From: Podocnemis expansa
Lineage: Eukaryota; Chordata; Testudines; Podocnemididae
Length of the DNA: 64,000 bases
Assembly (NCBI GenBank): GCA_007922195.1
Contig: ML682005.1
Coordinates: 31,264,672 to 31,328,671, forward strand
Direction: 5' to 3'
The notes beneath the pieces are model-generated. The model was not told the DNA's origin. It did no database searches and saw nothing but the letters and a program-made list of their open reading frames with translations. Of this stretch, positions 1 through 11,736 are shown piece by piece (position 1 is the stretch's first letter; the number at the start of each line of letters is the position of its first letter). Made by a program: the position numbers and the translations under genes.

Positions 1-417
1 TGCTTCCCCACATTACAACTAATATCACTATTACATACATACAGGCCTTCAAAATCAGAAGTTCATTTTTAAAGCTAAGGAGTGTTTTATTTAATGTTCA
101 TATAGAACAAGTTAGGCTGCGTGGGAGATGGATTTTATTGCATATAACTCCTAGTGGAATTGACATTACTTAGCATCATTTCCTCCCACAAGCACACATT
201 CATCCAAGTGTATAAACTTGCTCAGATTTTAGTGCCTATGAGTGTAATGCATACACTACAGCAGCATGGTTTTTGTGTTGCAGCTGTGCTATCATAATGG
301 GGTAGTGGAGATGCTTTCTACAAGGACATAAAGGATTTTTCTATTGATATATTTAGTCTACTCTCTGAGAGGTAGTAGCTAGTTTGACAGAATAATTCTT
401 CCATCAACCTTTCTCCA
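1..417. other. Unassigned AT-rich DNA
   Basis: I see no coding potential, RNA gene or recognisable repeat here. Confidence 0.5.
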
Positions 418-535
418 TCTACAGTGGGATATATGTCAGCGTAACTACATCACACAGGACACAATTTTTTTTCACAGTCCTGAGTGATGTAGCTGGGTCA
501 TCCAAACTTGTAGGTATAACCGGGCCTGAGGTACC
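418..535. repeat. Degraded MITE remnant
   Basis: A pyrimidine-rich centre is flanked by inverted fragments of a 'TGATGTAGCT' type core, and the segment ends in 'CGGGCCTGAG'. This resembles a common turtle MITE whose ends are related to TGTAGACCAGGCCTG. No target duplication is visible, so the boundaries are approximate. Confidence 0.35.
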
Positions 536-689
536 ATGTTACACTATTTCTTTTCATTTTTATTAGTATATATGTTCACCAATGTTCCTGAACACTATTT
601 TTAATACATCTCTTTGAGGGAGGTAGGCTGAATTTTGTTCATGGGAAGCATATGCAAGAAGTGAGTCTATCGCATCATTGTGAATAAGG

Positions 690-845
690 CTGTATGAGAC
701 AATGAGTTAGAATTCAGGAGATCTTAGTTCAATTTGCAGCTCCACTAGTGTGCCTGTGTGACAACTCATAATCTCTCTATGCCTCAATTCCCTGTCTATA
801 AAATAAGTATAATAATACTTATGTCTAAACAGGGCTGTTAGCAAA
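690..845 (+). repeat. tRNA-derived SINE, old copy
   Basis: The order of blocks matches the cryptodire tRNA-Lys-type SINE: a degenerate Pol III B box (TTAGTTCAATTTG), then a 'cagctccact' block, then 'tgcctcaattccctgtctata' like the usual 'cctcagtttccccatctgta', then an AATAATAC-rich tail. It is strongly diverged. The assignment rests on the remembered family consensus. Confidence 0.6.
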
Positions 846-1350
846 AATACATAGAGAGGTGGTATCTTTTATTAGACTGCTTTCTCTTTGAGAGAGAGGC
901 AGGCTTTCCAGCTAGAGAGAGCTGCTCTTCTGATCAGTTGTAGCTTGCCTCTTTCACCAACAGAAGTTGGCCCAGTAAAAGATACTTCCTTACCCATCTT
1001 GTCTGTCTAATATCCTGGGACTGATATGGCTATACTGTATACAACAAGAGTACATGCTAGTTTCTGAAGTGCTTAGATTATACTGTAATAAGGGCAATAT
1101 GAGTACATATATAGAACAGAAGGTAATACCCAGTTGTTTCATAATTTTTTGTGATGGTCTTTCCTGTGTAACTAAGTGGGTTGATGTAAACATAGTCCTC
1201 ACTTTCAACAAGAAGCAAACAGAACCAAAACTGCCCCATCAGCCTTCTGGGGGTAAGTTTACACTGCACATTTGTCTTGTGTCTGAGCAGCTAAAGTAGC
1301 CTCCCCTCATTCTGAGCAGCCACACTGCACAGCTATCCCCAAGTTACTGA
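846..1350. other. Unassigned DNA
   Basis: Short frames on both strands lack any recognisable motif. No repeat was identified. Confidence 0.4.
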
Positions 1351-1634
1351 GCGCTAGTCTACACTTGGGCAAAATTCAGCAGCAGTCAACCACTGTTTAT
1401 ACAAGGAATGTAAAATTCCTTGCGTAAACGGCGGCAACTTTTTAAGCCGCCATTACACGCTAGGGGAAAGCCGACTGCAAATTGCTTGTGGTTGGATTTC
1501 CCCTACGCCCCCTGACCCTAGGACTTCAGGGGTCAGCTTCCAGGAGTGGTGCAGCGAGTTCACACTCGCCGCAATCCCCTCCCAGAAGCCTGAACTGATG
1601 GTGACGAATTTGCTGCATCACTATAGACATATCC
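1351..1634. mobile_element. Non-autonomous DNA transposon (MITE)
   Basis: The left part begins AGTCTACACTTGGGC and the right end reads CACTATAGACATA, an approximate inverted copy of the TGTCTACAC-type terminus of other MITEs in this window. The interior is GC-richer and contains inverted pieces (AAGGAATGTAAAATTCCTTG; GCGGCAACTTTTTAAGCCGC). A shorter related block recurs at about 8205-8255. Confidence 0.5.
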
Positions 1635-1892
1635 TTCATCTCTTCTGCTGCTGGGCTCCCTAGGACTTTTGAGGGGATATGTTGTGGTTCTTAGCTTACC
1701 ACAAAGCAGAGCATTTTTATGAATCTCAGTGAAATGTGGGAGAACTTGCCTGTCCTTCTAGACATGGAGAATTGTGATCAGATGCTGGAAGACTATCAGC
1801 ACTCAAATGGTTTAGTGTGAGTCTTCACAGTGAAGAGGATGGCTTACCAATCCAAGTGAAAATCTCTAGAGCTTTAGCCTATAGCTCTAGGT

Positions 1893-2059
1893 CAGGGTCT
1901 CAAACTCAAGTCACCACGAGGGCTGCATGAGGACTAGTGTGGTAACCCAATGGCTGCATCACTGAAACCTTTTCATGCAAAGATGTTGCAAATATTGATA
2001 GCTATAGCATCATCACAGGCCAAAAGAAATAACTAGGGGCCTGGAGTTTGAGAACCCTG
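1893..2059. mobile_element. hAT-type MITE with perfect 8-bp TSD
   Basis: The terminal inverted repeats are CAGGGTCTCAAACTC on the left and GAGTTTGAGAACCCTG on the right. The element is flanked by CTCTAGGT at 1885-1892 and 2060-2067, a perfect 8-bp duplication as expected for the hAT superfamily. At 167 bp it has no coding capacity. It is the same family as the copy at 30519-30710. Confidence 0.85.
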
Positions 2060-2067
2060 CTCTAGGT

Positions 2068-2398
2068 GAACCAGCTAGCTCAAGTTGATTCAGGTGAGTA
2101 CTCTTTTGTGTTTGGACAGGACTGTGGAAAGAGAAACATCTGCGTAAGAAACCAGGATTAACTCTGCAGTGAAGACATAACCTGATTGGATCACATTTTT
2201 TTCCCAAATGCCATAGGAGCAACTGCTTACATTCTCAACAAGTAACTGGTGAAGACTGAGAAACTCAAGGATTTCTCCTCTGAGGGGAAGAGTAGCAGAA
2301 AGCAAAAGAGAACCAGATCTAAAGTTTGGAAGAGTCAGATGGGAAGCTCTGAGGACAAGTCAGGGCTTAACCAGAGCTTGCAACGTCTCTCTGTAAAA
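2068..2398. other. Unassigned DNA between a hAT copy and CR1
   Basis: No repeat or gene is recognisable in this stretch. Confidence 0.4.
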
Positions 2399-2474
2399 TC
2401 CAGTCATAGGGTTGGAAGGGACCTCATGAGGTCATCTAGTCCAACCCCCTGCCAAAAAAGCAGGACCACTCCCA

Positions 2475-5260
2475 CTAAATTATTCCAGCTAGAGTTTTAT
2501 CCAGCTGGGCCTTAAACATCTCCAAAGACGGAGATTCCACCAACTCCCTATGTAGCCCATTCCAATGCTTTACCACCCTCCTATTAAGAAAGTTTTTCCT
2601 AATATCCAGCCTCGACCTCCCCAGCTGTAACTTGAAACCACTGCTCCTTGTTCTATCCTCTGTTATTACTGAGAACCGCCAAGCTCCATCCTCCTTGGAG
2701 CATCCCTTCAGGTAGTTGAAGGATGCTATCAAATCCCCCCTTAGTCTTCTCTTCTTCAGGCTAAATAAGCCTAGTTCCTTCAGTCTTTCTTCATTGGGCT
2801 TGTGCTCCAGCCCCTTGATCATTTTTGTTGCCCTCCGCTGGACTCTTTCTAATTTCTCCACATCCTTTTTGTAGTGGGGAGCCCAAAACTGGACACAGTA
2901 TTCCAGGTGTGGCCTCACCAGTGCTGAGGGGAATGATCACATCCCTCTATCTGCTGGCAGTGCTTCTTCCGATGCAGCCTAGTATGTCACTGGCCTTTTT
3001 GATAACAAGAGCACACTACTGACTCATATCCAGCTTCCCATCCACCTTGACCCCCAGGTCCTTTTCTACGGTGCTGCTACTTAGCTGATCACTCCCCAGC
3101 CTGTAGCAGTGCATGGGGTTTTTCCATCCCAAGTGCAGGACTTTGCTCTTGTCCTTGTTGAACCTCATGAGATTTCTATTGGCCCACTGCTCCAATTTGC
3201 CAAGGTCTTCCTCAATCTTCTCCCTGCCCTCCAGCGTGTCTACCATTCCCCCCAGCTTGGTGTCATCCACAAACTTACTGAGTGTGCAATAAATCCCATC
3301 ATCCAGATCATTAATGAAAATATTGAACAGAACTGGCCCCAGGACCAACCCCTGAAGCACACCACTCGTTACTGGTTGCCAACTAGACACGGAGCCATTG
3401 ATTCCTACACGCTGAAATTGTTGATCTAGCCAGTTCTCTATCCACCTGACAGTCCACACATCCAACCGATACTTCCTTAACATGCTGATGAGAATGCTGT
3501 GGGAAACCATATCAAAAGCCTTACTAAAGTCGAGGTATATCACATCAATGGCTCTTCCTGCATCCACTAATCCAGTCATCTCATCATAGAAGGCAATGAG
3601 GTTGGTCAGGCATGATTTACCCTTGGTGAATCCATGCTGACTGTTCCTGATCACTCTATTTTCCTCCAAGTGTTTCAGGATGGATTCTTTGAGAATCTGC
3701 TCCATGATTTTTCCAGGGATTGAGGTGAGGCTGACAGGTCTGTAATTCCCTGGATCCTCCTTTTTGCCTTTCTTGAAGATAGGCACTATATTTGCTTTTT
3801 TTCCAGTCCTCTGGCACCTCCCCCATTCGCAACAAGTTTTCAAAGATAATGGCCAGCGGTACTGCTACCTGATCTGCCAACTCCCTCAGCACCCTCAGAT
3901 GCAGGTCATCCGGCCCCATGGACTTGTGCACATCCAGCTTCTTTAGGTAGTCCCTAACCTGACCTTCTGTCACCAAAGGCCTCTCTTCTTCTCTCCAATC
4001 TGCCATACCCAGTGTAGTGGGGTGGGAGCTGGCCCTCCCTGTGAAAACTGAAGTAAAAAAAGCATTGAGCGCTTCAGCCTGTTTCTCATCCTTCATCACG
4101 AGGATACCTACGCTATTCTGTAAGGGTCCTACACCAGCCCTGATCCTCTTCTTGTTATTGACATACTTGTAGAACCCCTTCCTGTTATCCTTCACATCCC
4201 TTGCTAGCCGCAACTCCAATTGCCCTTTGGCCTTTCTGATTTTATCCATGCAGTCCTGAGTAGTATCTTTATATGGCTCCTTAGTCATGTGTCCAAGCTT
4301 CCACTTCCCGTAAGCTTCCTTTTTATGCTTTAGTTCAGTGCAGAGTTCTCTGTTAAGCCATACTAGGCACCTTCCACATTTGCTGTTCTTCCCGCTCATC
4401 AGAATGGTATCTTCCTGTGCCCTTAGCAAGGTTTCTTTAAAATGCAACCAGCTCTCTTGGACACCTTTCCCCTTCAGATCAGCCCCCCAAGGGATCCTGC
4501 CCATCAGTTCCCTGAGGGAGCCAAAATCTGCTTTTCTGAAGTCCAGGGTCTGCATTTTGCTTCTTTCCTTTTTTCCATTAATCAGCATCTTGAACTCTAT
4601 CATCTCTGCTGCCCAGATTGCCATTCACTTCTATGTCCCCAATCAATTCTTCTGTTTGTGTGCAGCAGGTGAAGATGTTCAAGGCCCCTAGTTGGTTCCT
4701 TCAGCATTTGTACCGGGAAGTTGTCCTCAACACTCTCCAAAAACTTCTTGGATTGCCTGTGCACTGCTGTATTGGCCTCCCAGCAGATGTCAGGGTTATT
4801 GAAGTCCCCCATAAAAACCAGGGCCTGTGATCTGGAAACTTCTGCCAGTTGTCCACAGAATGCCTCATTCACCTCCTCCTTCTGGTCTGGAGGTCTATAG
4901 CAGACACCCACCACAACATCCCCTTTGTTGCCTTCTCCTCTAAGCTTAACCCACAGATTTTCAACTGGCTCGGTTCTGCTTCCATAATGGAGCTCTGAGC
5001 AGTCATAGAGCTCTTTTACATATAGTGCTACTCTTCTTCCTCTTCTTCCCTGCCCGTCCTTCCTGAACAACTTATACCCATCCATGTCAGAGCTCCAGTC
5101 ATGCAAGCTATCCCACCATGTCGCTGTTATTCCAATTACATCATAGTTCCTTGTCTGCGCCAGTACTACCAATTCTTCCTGCTTGTTTCCCAGGCTCCTC
5201 GCATTTGTGTACAGGCACCTAAGATACCAGGCTGATTGCCCTACTTTCCCAAGTTAATTT
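2475..5260 (-). pseudogene. CR1 ORF2 (endonuclease-reverse transcriptase), broken
   Basis: ORF2 supplies the nicking and reverse-transcription activities for target-primed integration. Reading 5' to 3' on the minus strand: the 5172-4600 segment is the AP-like endonuclease (LYTNARSL lies just upstream; GDFNNPDICW is present); 4624-3656 is the linker/RT start; 3843-3016 holds RT palm motifs ([18 protein letters not shown] at about 3262-3273); 2918-2475 is the C-terminal region ending near LDKTLAGII. The segments lie in frames that change three times, and a TAA interrupts the frame near 5254. The usual endonuclease glutamate (ETWWD) is alanine here (ATWWD), and the FADD box reads FVDD. So the protein is dead by several independent lesions, although most motifs remain easy to read. 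Confidence 0.92.
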
Positions 5261-5501
5261 TCAGTTCTATTGCATCTACCTCCTTGTATTTTCTCCTGGG
5301 ATTGTCCTCCTGCACCTGCTTCAGGTATTAAAGCTTCATTAGAACATATAACATAATTATTTGATTCCCCACCCATGTTCCAACTACCTTCTCTTTTATC
5401 CCTGGTGTTACAGTCCCTGTTCCCCCCAAGTTCCATACTTTCCCCCAGGTCTTCCACATTGTCACTTACCTGTGGGCTTTGGTCTCCTTCCCCCTTCAAA
5501 C

Positions 5502-6119
5502 CTAGTTTAAAGCCCTCCTCACTAGGTCAGCCAGTCGACGTCTGAATATGCTCTTCCCCTTCCTTGACAGATGGAGTCCATCTCTGCCTAGCAGTCCTTC
5601 TTCCTGGAAGAGTGTTCCATGGTCAAGGAAACCAAAGCTCTCCTGACAACACCATCTTCGCAGCCAGGAGTTCACCTCTAGGGTGCATCTGTCTCTACTC
5701 AGTCCCCTACCCTTGACCGGAAGGATCGAGGAGAACACCACCTCTGCTTCTGACTCCTTCACCTGTGGTCCCAGAGCCCTGAAGTCACCTTTGATCTTCT
5801 GAGGATCACCTCTCACAGTATCATTGGTTCCCACATGGATGAGAAGCATGGGGTAGTAGTCAGAGGGGCTGATGATTCTTGACAATCCCTTCGTAATGTC
5901 TCGGATGCAGGCACCTGGCAGGCAGCATACCTCCCGCGAGGCCTTGTCAGGGCAACAGATGGGTTCCTCTATCCCCCTCAGAAGTGAGTCCCCAACCACC
6001 ACAACCCTACGGTTCCTCCTAGCTGTGATGGCTGTGATCCTCCCAGCCTCGGGGGCGCATGGTGTCTCCTGTTCCACCTCATCCATCGTCTCTAGCGCTG
6101 CATAACGGTTCTTCACCAC
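5502..6119 (-). pseudogene. CR1 ORF1, C-terminal SGNH/GDSL esterase-like domain
   Basis: This is a 205-codon open frame on the minus strand. It contains a serine block (VVVVGDSLLRG, about residues 36-46), a central IHVGTND block (about 94-100) and a late DGLHLSRKG block (about 182-190). This is the order of the catalytic Ser, Asn and Asp/His blocks of SGNH hydrolases, as known for vertebrate CR1 ORF1 proteins. The frame opens at a GTG rather than an ATG and lacks the N-terminal zinc-binding part, so the element was truncated inside ORF1. It ends 3 bases before the ORF2-frame region, consistent with the tight ORF1/ORF2 junction of CR1. The domain itself has no internal stop, unlike ORF2. Confidence 0.85.
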
Positions 6120-6140
6120 AGTTGTGGTTCTTCACCACAA

Positions 6141-6639
6141 TATTCTGACAAAATGGATTTATGATATTGTATTGACTGTGACAATTTCAAGAACTGAGAA
6201 AGGAGAGAGTGACTGCCTAATATTGCATTCCTCAGAAGCACTGAGTCCTTGCCTCAGTCATGAAAATGGAAACTGAGTGGATGTAAGTAACCATACTAAA
6301 TTATTTTGGAGTAGACCTCACACCTTTGCCTTTCATAGTTAGTCAGTGCTTCCTATACTGTCTCTGCCCAGTAGCTGTGTTGATGAAAACCTCTAGAATA
6401 CCATCACAGTAGGTTCTTTATGCAGTGCAACTGACTCTACTGTTTACAAGCCAGACAACATCTGTGAAAGACTGGCCAGTGGGGAGAAAGGAAAGATGTA
6501 GTAATTTATTACTCTGTAACAGTAGTTAACGCATAGGTGGGGACTTAGTCTTTGCATACAAGGATCCATTTAGTGAAAAGCGTTCAATGTGGAAAACTGT
6601 ATTTTGTAGGTTGGCCTATATTTTTAGCCTGTTCTTATA
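6141..6639. other. Unassigned DNA
   Basis: No gene or repeat was recognised. Confidence 0.4.
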
Positions 6640-7065
6640 TCACAAGAACAAGGGAATAATTAACTAAATTAAAAGGCAAGGAATTTAAAACGAATACAAG
6701 GAAATACTTGTTCACCCACTGCATTAGACTTTGGAACCAACTGTCACTAGAAATCATTGTGACCAAGTATTTAGCACAATTAAAAAGGGATTGGAAATTT
6801 AAATGGGAAAACAAAGAATATCCAGAGATATAATCAATATCCGCATTATTGGGAAGGCTATTAAAATTCAAGGTGTAGGCTGGATTTAGGCCAGGCTATC
6901 CCTAATAGAGATCAGAATGATCTCTAATATGGGTGAAGATTATCATACTGTAGTGATCTTACATTTTCTTCTGAAGCATCTGGTAGCAGCTGCTGCACTA
7001 CACTGGAAACTGGAACTAGACAACTCTCAAGCCTGATCCATTATAGTAATTGCTGTGTTCTTAGC
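6640..7065 (+). repeat. Old CR1/L3-type LINE 3' end
   Basis: The plus strand reads a decayed ORF2 C-terminus (codons resembling the '…RLWNQLS…' region). It is followed by a 3' UTR block 'CTTCTGAAGCATCTGGTAGC', 'CTAGACAACTC' and 'GTAATTGCTGTGTTCTT', which parallels the familiar amniote CR1 tail (CATCTGGTACTGGCCACTG … CTAGATGGACC … GGCAGTTCTTATG). It is diverged and 5'-truncated. Confidence 0.65.
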
Positions 7066-7111
7066 TGACCTGAGTTAGAGTTACTTAGTCTGGCTTTCAT
7101 CACAATGTTCT

Positions 7112-7400
7112 ACTTAGTTTGTCTGCACTAAAATGTTGCAGTGGCACTGCTGTACTGCACCTCTGGATCGCTTCAGTGAATGCACTGCCTATTCCAAAAG
7201 AAGGATGTCTCCTGTCAGCACAGATAATCTACCTCGTCAAAAGGTGGTAACTAGGTCAAAAGGAGAGTTTTTCCATCAACTTAGCACTGTCTGCTCCAAC
7301 AGTTAAGTCAGTTTGTGTGTGTTACTCTGGTGTGCAGATTTTTTGCACCCCTCAGAGATGTAGTTATAGAGACACCATTTCCTCATGCAGACCAGGCCTT
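7112..7400. repeat. Degraded MITE (TGTCTGCAC ends)
   Basis: TTTGTCTGCACTAAAATG near the left edge and CATGCAGACCAGGCCTTG at the right edge are imperfect inverted ends like those of turtle MITEs related to TGTCTACAC. Internal 'TTGCACCCCTCAGAGATGTA' matches the usual central block. Boundaries are approximate and there is no clean duplication. Confidence 0.45.
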
Positions 7401-8139
7401 GGTTGAAATAAAGATATGGAGGTTGGACTTCCCACTTCGTGTTTTTTACTGTCCAACGTTGTGCACTTAACTTGTTCCTCAGATGCATATCTTGCTCCCA
7501 CTTTGTGTAAATTGGTTACTACTGATTTCCCAAGTGCTCTGAAAACTATCAGATTTGCTGAACATACATTGCATGCCTGAATCTGTTAGCCTTCTCTTTG
7601 TGGAAAACCAGCATTGGTTTCAAAAGACTTCAGGTTCCTTGTTTAAAGCAGGAGGACAGCTGCCCCTAAGATGACACCCTTGTCCAGAAACAAGTGGGAG
7701 AGGGGGAGGGAAGTCTTATGAGTATTACAATAGAAGTAAATAAGGGTACAATATGCAAAATCAAAATACATTATGTGGAAGAATGGAAAACAATCGATAT
7801 CATAAAAGACAGAGGAAATTACAATTATCTTCTAACTATGGACCTACCAAACCTTTGATTTGGATTTTGCTCCATGACTGGTATGCTTTCTTCCTTACAT
7901 AATAAACTCCAGTTATTACACTTTCTCAATGATTCTGTTAATATCCACCACTTGAATTTGTATACCTATTAAACTGAGCTGTGATTTTAAAAAGAAACAA
8001 CACATTAAAAAGCCAAAGGTACAGATTCAGAAGTGTAGATATAGCAAAGGTAAGGTTACCCATACAAGAGGAGATCCTTAGTTGATGTATATTAGTACAG
8101 ATCCACTTTAATGTCACCTCTGCTTTTTAAATGGAATTA
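7401..8139. other. Unassigned DNA
   Basis: Nothing recognisable beyond ordinary AT-rich sequence. Confidence 0.4.
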
Positions 8140-8390
8140 TCTAACCATTGGACACCAGAGTAGGACTCAAAATCCAGGCTCTATTCCTGGCTTTATCATT
8201 GGCCTACACTTGGGCAAAATTCAGCAGTAGTCGACCACTGTTTATGCAAGGGATATGGGTAAGTCCCTTGGCCACCCCGTCCCTGAGTCCTCTATCTCTA
8301 ATATGGGTACATTCTGATCTCTCTCAGATCTATGGATGGGAAGCGCTACAAGAGCTAGGTATTTTATTCTTTGTGCATGCATTATGTGCC
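8140..8390 (+). repeat. tRNA-derived SINE interrupted by a MITE fragment
   Basis: The front (ACTCAAAATCCAGGCTCTAT, CCTGGCTTTATC) and the tail (AGCGCTACAAGAGCTAGGTA, TTTTATTC) fit the turtle tRNA-derived SINE. Between them, about 8205-8255 is nearly the same as 1358-1405 (CTACACTTGGGCAAAATTCA). The MITE-like block therefore appears to lie inside or replace the SINE middle. Confidence 0.55.
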
Positions 8391-9384
8391 TGACTCAAAC
8401 CCTGCTGAAGTCAATTGAAACAGTCCCATTGAGTTCAATAGGGTTTATATCATCCTCATTAATAGTCTTATATTGCATGATTACTATTATCTGATTGTCT
8501 AGGCACTAACCCTTTGTGTTGTCTCAGGACAGAACTCACCGCAGAACAAATCCCCAGGCATCACTCCTTAGACTAAACATTTGTGTCATAGCACCTTAGC
8601 CCTCAATCCATGGCACATTCAAGTCCTACCCCTTATAGGAAGAGTCCAGATACAGAGGAAAATAGGTTTGTCAGGAGGACCCTCGCCCATCTCTTCCTTG
8701 GTGTCTGGGCAACTAATCCTTTTCTGATAGGTTGTTTGGACCTAATGTAACACACGGCTTGCACAGGTAGTGAACTGTCCTAGACTCTCACACAAAAGAA
8801 GGCTTCCATTACTGAGGCAGTAATAGGACTCTGCCCATCTAACTGATTAGTCCTTGTCTGTTGTAGGTCTCCTTCTTTTAGCTCTGCTATCGACATTGGC
8901 CTTAGCTGTAATTGTACTATTTGAAAGTCTTGGAAACAGGAATGTTTAGTCCTGCCCAAAACTTAAAGGCCCTCCACCTCAACTAACAGAAGGAATCACT
9001 AACTTCAGGTTCTAACTGATAATGGAGACCACAAAGGAAGAAAGAGAAATGGCAGTGAGATCGGGCTGCTGGGAGGGCAGGATTAGGTAGATTCATAACC
9101 TCTCCTTAACTTGGTCATCGCCTTGAAGATCCTCTCAGTCTCCTTAACTCTGTCATTACCAGTGTGGGACAGAAAGGCCCCACCACACTTACATATTTTT
9201 GTCTTCTCAGAATCCCTATCTGATTCAGTGTTCCAATTGGATGCAACTCACTGAATAAGACTGGTACTCAGCATTTATTTTCACCTGCATTGTTCAATGT
9301 GTGTGTCCATGCTCTGAATGAAGTGCCTCATTCCCTCTGCAACAGTGCCCTGAAATATTTTGAATCACTCTTACTAGGTCTGTG
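8391..9384. other. Unassigned DNA
   Basis: No gene or clear element. A 'GAAGTCAATTGAAACAGTCC' block near 8408 resembles a motif that recurs in this window (see 9961-10080). Confidence 0.4.
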
Positions 9385-9818
9385 CCCTCTGTTCAGGAGA
9401 TGAGGCTGGGAGTGGGGCCAGAGGTGTGACCATGGGCTGCAGTCAGTAACAGGAGACTGGGGCTGGGATTGAGAGCAGGGTCGTGATCAGGACCGGAAGT
9501 CAGGGGTTGCTATTAGTGCCAAAGGCCAATGTGGGAACGGAGCTGTGGTTGGGAGTAGAGCCATGATTGAGGCTTGGGCCTCAGCCAGGAGTGGAGCTGG
9601 GGCCGGATGCACAGCCAGAATTGCAGTTCTCAGGCTTGGGTCTCAGCCAGCAGCAGGACTAAAGCCAAGTCCAGGCTCTGGGCTGCACCAAAACAAAGAT
9701 GGGGGCAGAACGGGGGCTAGGTGACACTTCTTCGCCCTCATCCCCCACAGGGGGCTAGCCTGGCCCCCTCAGCCCCCCCCCCAATGTAGTTGCATCCTAC
9801 AGTTTGGGGACCTCTGCT
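9385..9818. repeat. GC-rich hAT-like remnant
   Basis: This GC-rich island repeats GCTGGGGCC/GGGAGTGGGGCC-like phrases. It ends with ACAGTTTGGGGACCTCTG at about 9801-9818, which has the form of a hAT terminus. No matching left terminus or 8-bp duplication was found, so it may be 5'-truncated. Confidence 0.4.
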
Positions 9819-11480
9819 CTAGAACATTCAACTTTTGCAGGAAATAAGGGACAGAACATTGTGAAATCATACCAATGTGTTAAGGTTGCATTGTAGACTC
9901 TGACTCACAGCACTTTAAGCTCATATGTATCTCATAGCTACACCTTGTTCATTATTTCCATGGGCCCAATGCAGCAAATGCTTAAGTGGATAAGTAACTT
10001 TATTCATGTGAGTAGTTCAGTGGGGCCATTTGCATGAATAATGTTATTCCTCTACATATGTATAGGATCAGCCCCATAAGGTTATGTGTCAGATCCAATT
10101 AAAACTACACTGTTGAGGAGAATTTCAACTGAGCTGTACAGACCGTGAATAAAATACATCATAAAATACAGCAGAGCTGATATAGATTTCCACAGCACAC
10201 AAGGAGTTGATATACAATACATTCTTAACTGCCTACAAACACATTTTCCCCAACCCCAAGAAGTTAGCCATTTTTTTCCTGTGACTGCGTAAACTAATAT
10301 CTGAAAACATTAAAGCATATGGGTCCTGTCTTAATTAAGTTTATGTTCTTAACATGTTTGGAATGATAGCACATATGCTGGGACTTATATCAGGACCATT
10401 TGTGTTATTGTTGCTAAAAATGCTATAAAACTCTAGGCCAGGAAGAATAAAAATGGTAACTGTCCCTTAAATGCAATGTTCTAATGAAAGTACATGGAAA
10501 CATAAAACCTTTCCATCTGTAAGATGTTTTTCTTTAAATAGAAAACATTTTTATCATCAGGGTAAGATAAAGCATATCTGCCAGGAGCTATCATTCAGAT
10601 TAGAGTATAGCCAATTTTTTTTTTAATCAGGATTTGAATCTGTAGCCTTATGGTTTTACAGATTCACAGATAATTGTTCCTATTGTATAAGGATGGGCCC
10701 AGGAACAACTATGCCTCAAGGGTTCATATGGCCATCATCTGGGCAGTGAGACAAAGAGTTGCCATTGTTCAATTTAAAAAAAAAACAAAAGCACCTCACC
10801 CTTTATTTATTCCACTGGAGAAAAAGGTTATTGAATGACATTTTTTCCCCAGACATTTACAAAATTCATCACAGGTGAGTGCCAGTGCTAGCTAATTTTC
10901 CCTGTTGGACAACTCCTGAGCTCTTTGCTCAGATAAAACTCCCACTGACTTATCATTTTGTTTGTAAAAATATTCTAAGTGTTATTTAAACTGCTGTATA
11001 AGAACATCCAATTAGAAAGCACTTGCAATTTATACTTTCTGTATTCTAGAGTTGTATAGCACTATTAGCAGGAAAACATCTGGGCTAAAGTTTGGCATAC
11101 ATGACTGCAGAAAAAAAAAATCTTGCCATAAATTCTAGCTATATTTGCAGTTTTCTCTCAGCTAGTTCATTCCTTCTTTTTTTCCCCAACTTTAGTTTCT
11201 TCATTTACTCAGTTACGGAAACTAAGATAATCATAGATACTCAATAAGAATTATGTAATAAGCTAATAATTATAGAATAAGCTAATCCTACAGCCACTTC
11301 AAGCTGTAATTTTCGAAGCTGAAGAATGTTGGACAAGGCCAATACTGGAATAGGAAGCCCTCTGAAAAACACACAAGGTCAGATTCCTCACTGCTTTATT
11401 TCTTTTTGCTTTATTTCTTTTTATTGTACTTTATAGCTATGTAAAATGGGAACAAACTGCTATGATTCTGTTTTGGTAGC
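9819..11480. other. Unassigned DNA with an old shared block at 9961-10080
   Basis: No gene is seen. The block at 9961-10080 (GCAGCAAATGCTTAAGTGGA, GTGAGTAGTTCAGTGGGGCC) resembles pieces near 20619-20716 and 30908-30990 that contain AAGCACATGC-type and GAAGTCAAT-type words. This may be an ancient amniote interspersed repeat that I cannot name. Confidence 0.35.
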
Positions 11481-11492
11481 TTTTCACTTTAT

Positions 11493-11736
11493 CAATTTCC
11501 AAAGGGATAGCCGTGTTAGTGTAGTCCAGCAAAAAACCAAGGAGTCATGTGGCACTTTAAGACTAACAGATTTAGTTTTCGCACGAGCTTTCATGGGAGA
11601 AAATCCCACTTCGTCAGATGCTTCGAAGATGGGTGAACTTCTCTGAAGCATCTGACGAAGTGGGATTTTGTCCCATGAAAGCTCACGTGAAAAATAAATC
11701 TGTTAGTCTTAAAGTGCCACACGACTCCTTGTTTTT
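11493..11736 (-). mobile_element. Penelope-like short hairpin copy, 12-bp TSD
   Basis: A head (TTCCAAAGGGATAGCCGTGT) and a body (GGCACTTTAAGACTAACAGA … CCCACTTCGTCAGATGC) are followed by an inverted body without a head, ending in CTCCTTGTTTTTTTT. The copy is flanked by TTTTCACTTTAT at 11481-11492 and 11737-11748. The sequence matches what I remember as the 3' terminal region of turtle Penelope-like (GIY-YIG) retroelements. No coding part is present. Confidence 0.7.

Larger units (their letters stand above)
2399..6140 (-). mobile_element. CR1 LINE, long 5'-truncated copy
   Basis: A 3.7-kb non-LTR retrotransposon of the chicken repeat 1 clade lies on the minus strand. The 3' end (low coordinates) carries the typical amniote CR1 tail, read on the plus strand as 'GGTTGGAAGGGACCTCATGA' followed by 'GTCATCTAGTCCAACCCCCT'. 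Reading inward on the minus strand, an ORF1 with an SGNH/GDSL-type esterase domain is followed by an ORF2 with endonuclease and reverse transcriptase. The 5' limit falls inside ORF1. A direct duplication of GGTTCTTCACCACA (6107-6120 and 6126-6139) sits at that limit. No target duplication was found, as is common for CR1. Frameshifts and stops make it inactive. Confidence 0.93.

Noticed and set aside
9385..9818. CpG-island promoter of a host gene
   Set aside because: It consists of GC-rich repeat phrases ending in a hAT-like terminus, with few CpGs and no adjoining gene.
11493..11736. Palindromic 'GACTAACAAATTTATT' repeats as cut-and-paste MITEs
   Set aside because: Flanking duplications are 10-13 bp and variable in length, and only one end carries the head. 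This argues for reverse-transcription-based insertion.
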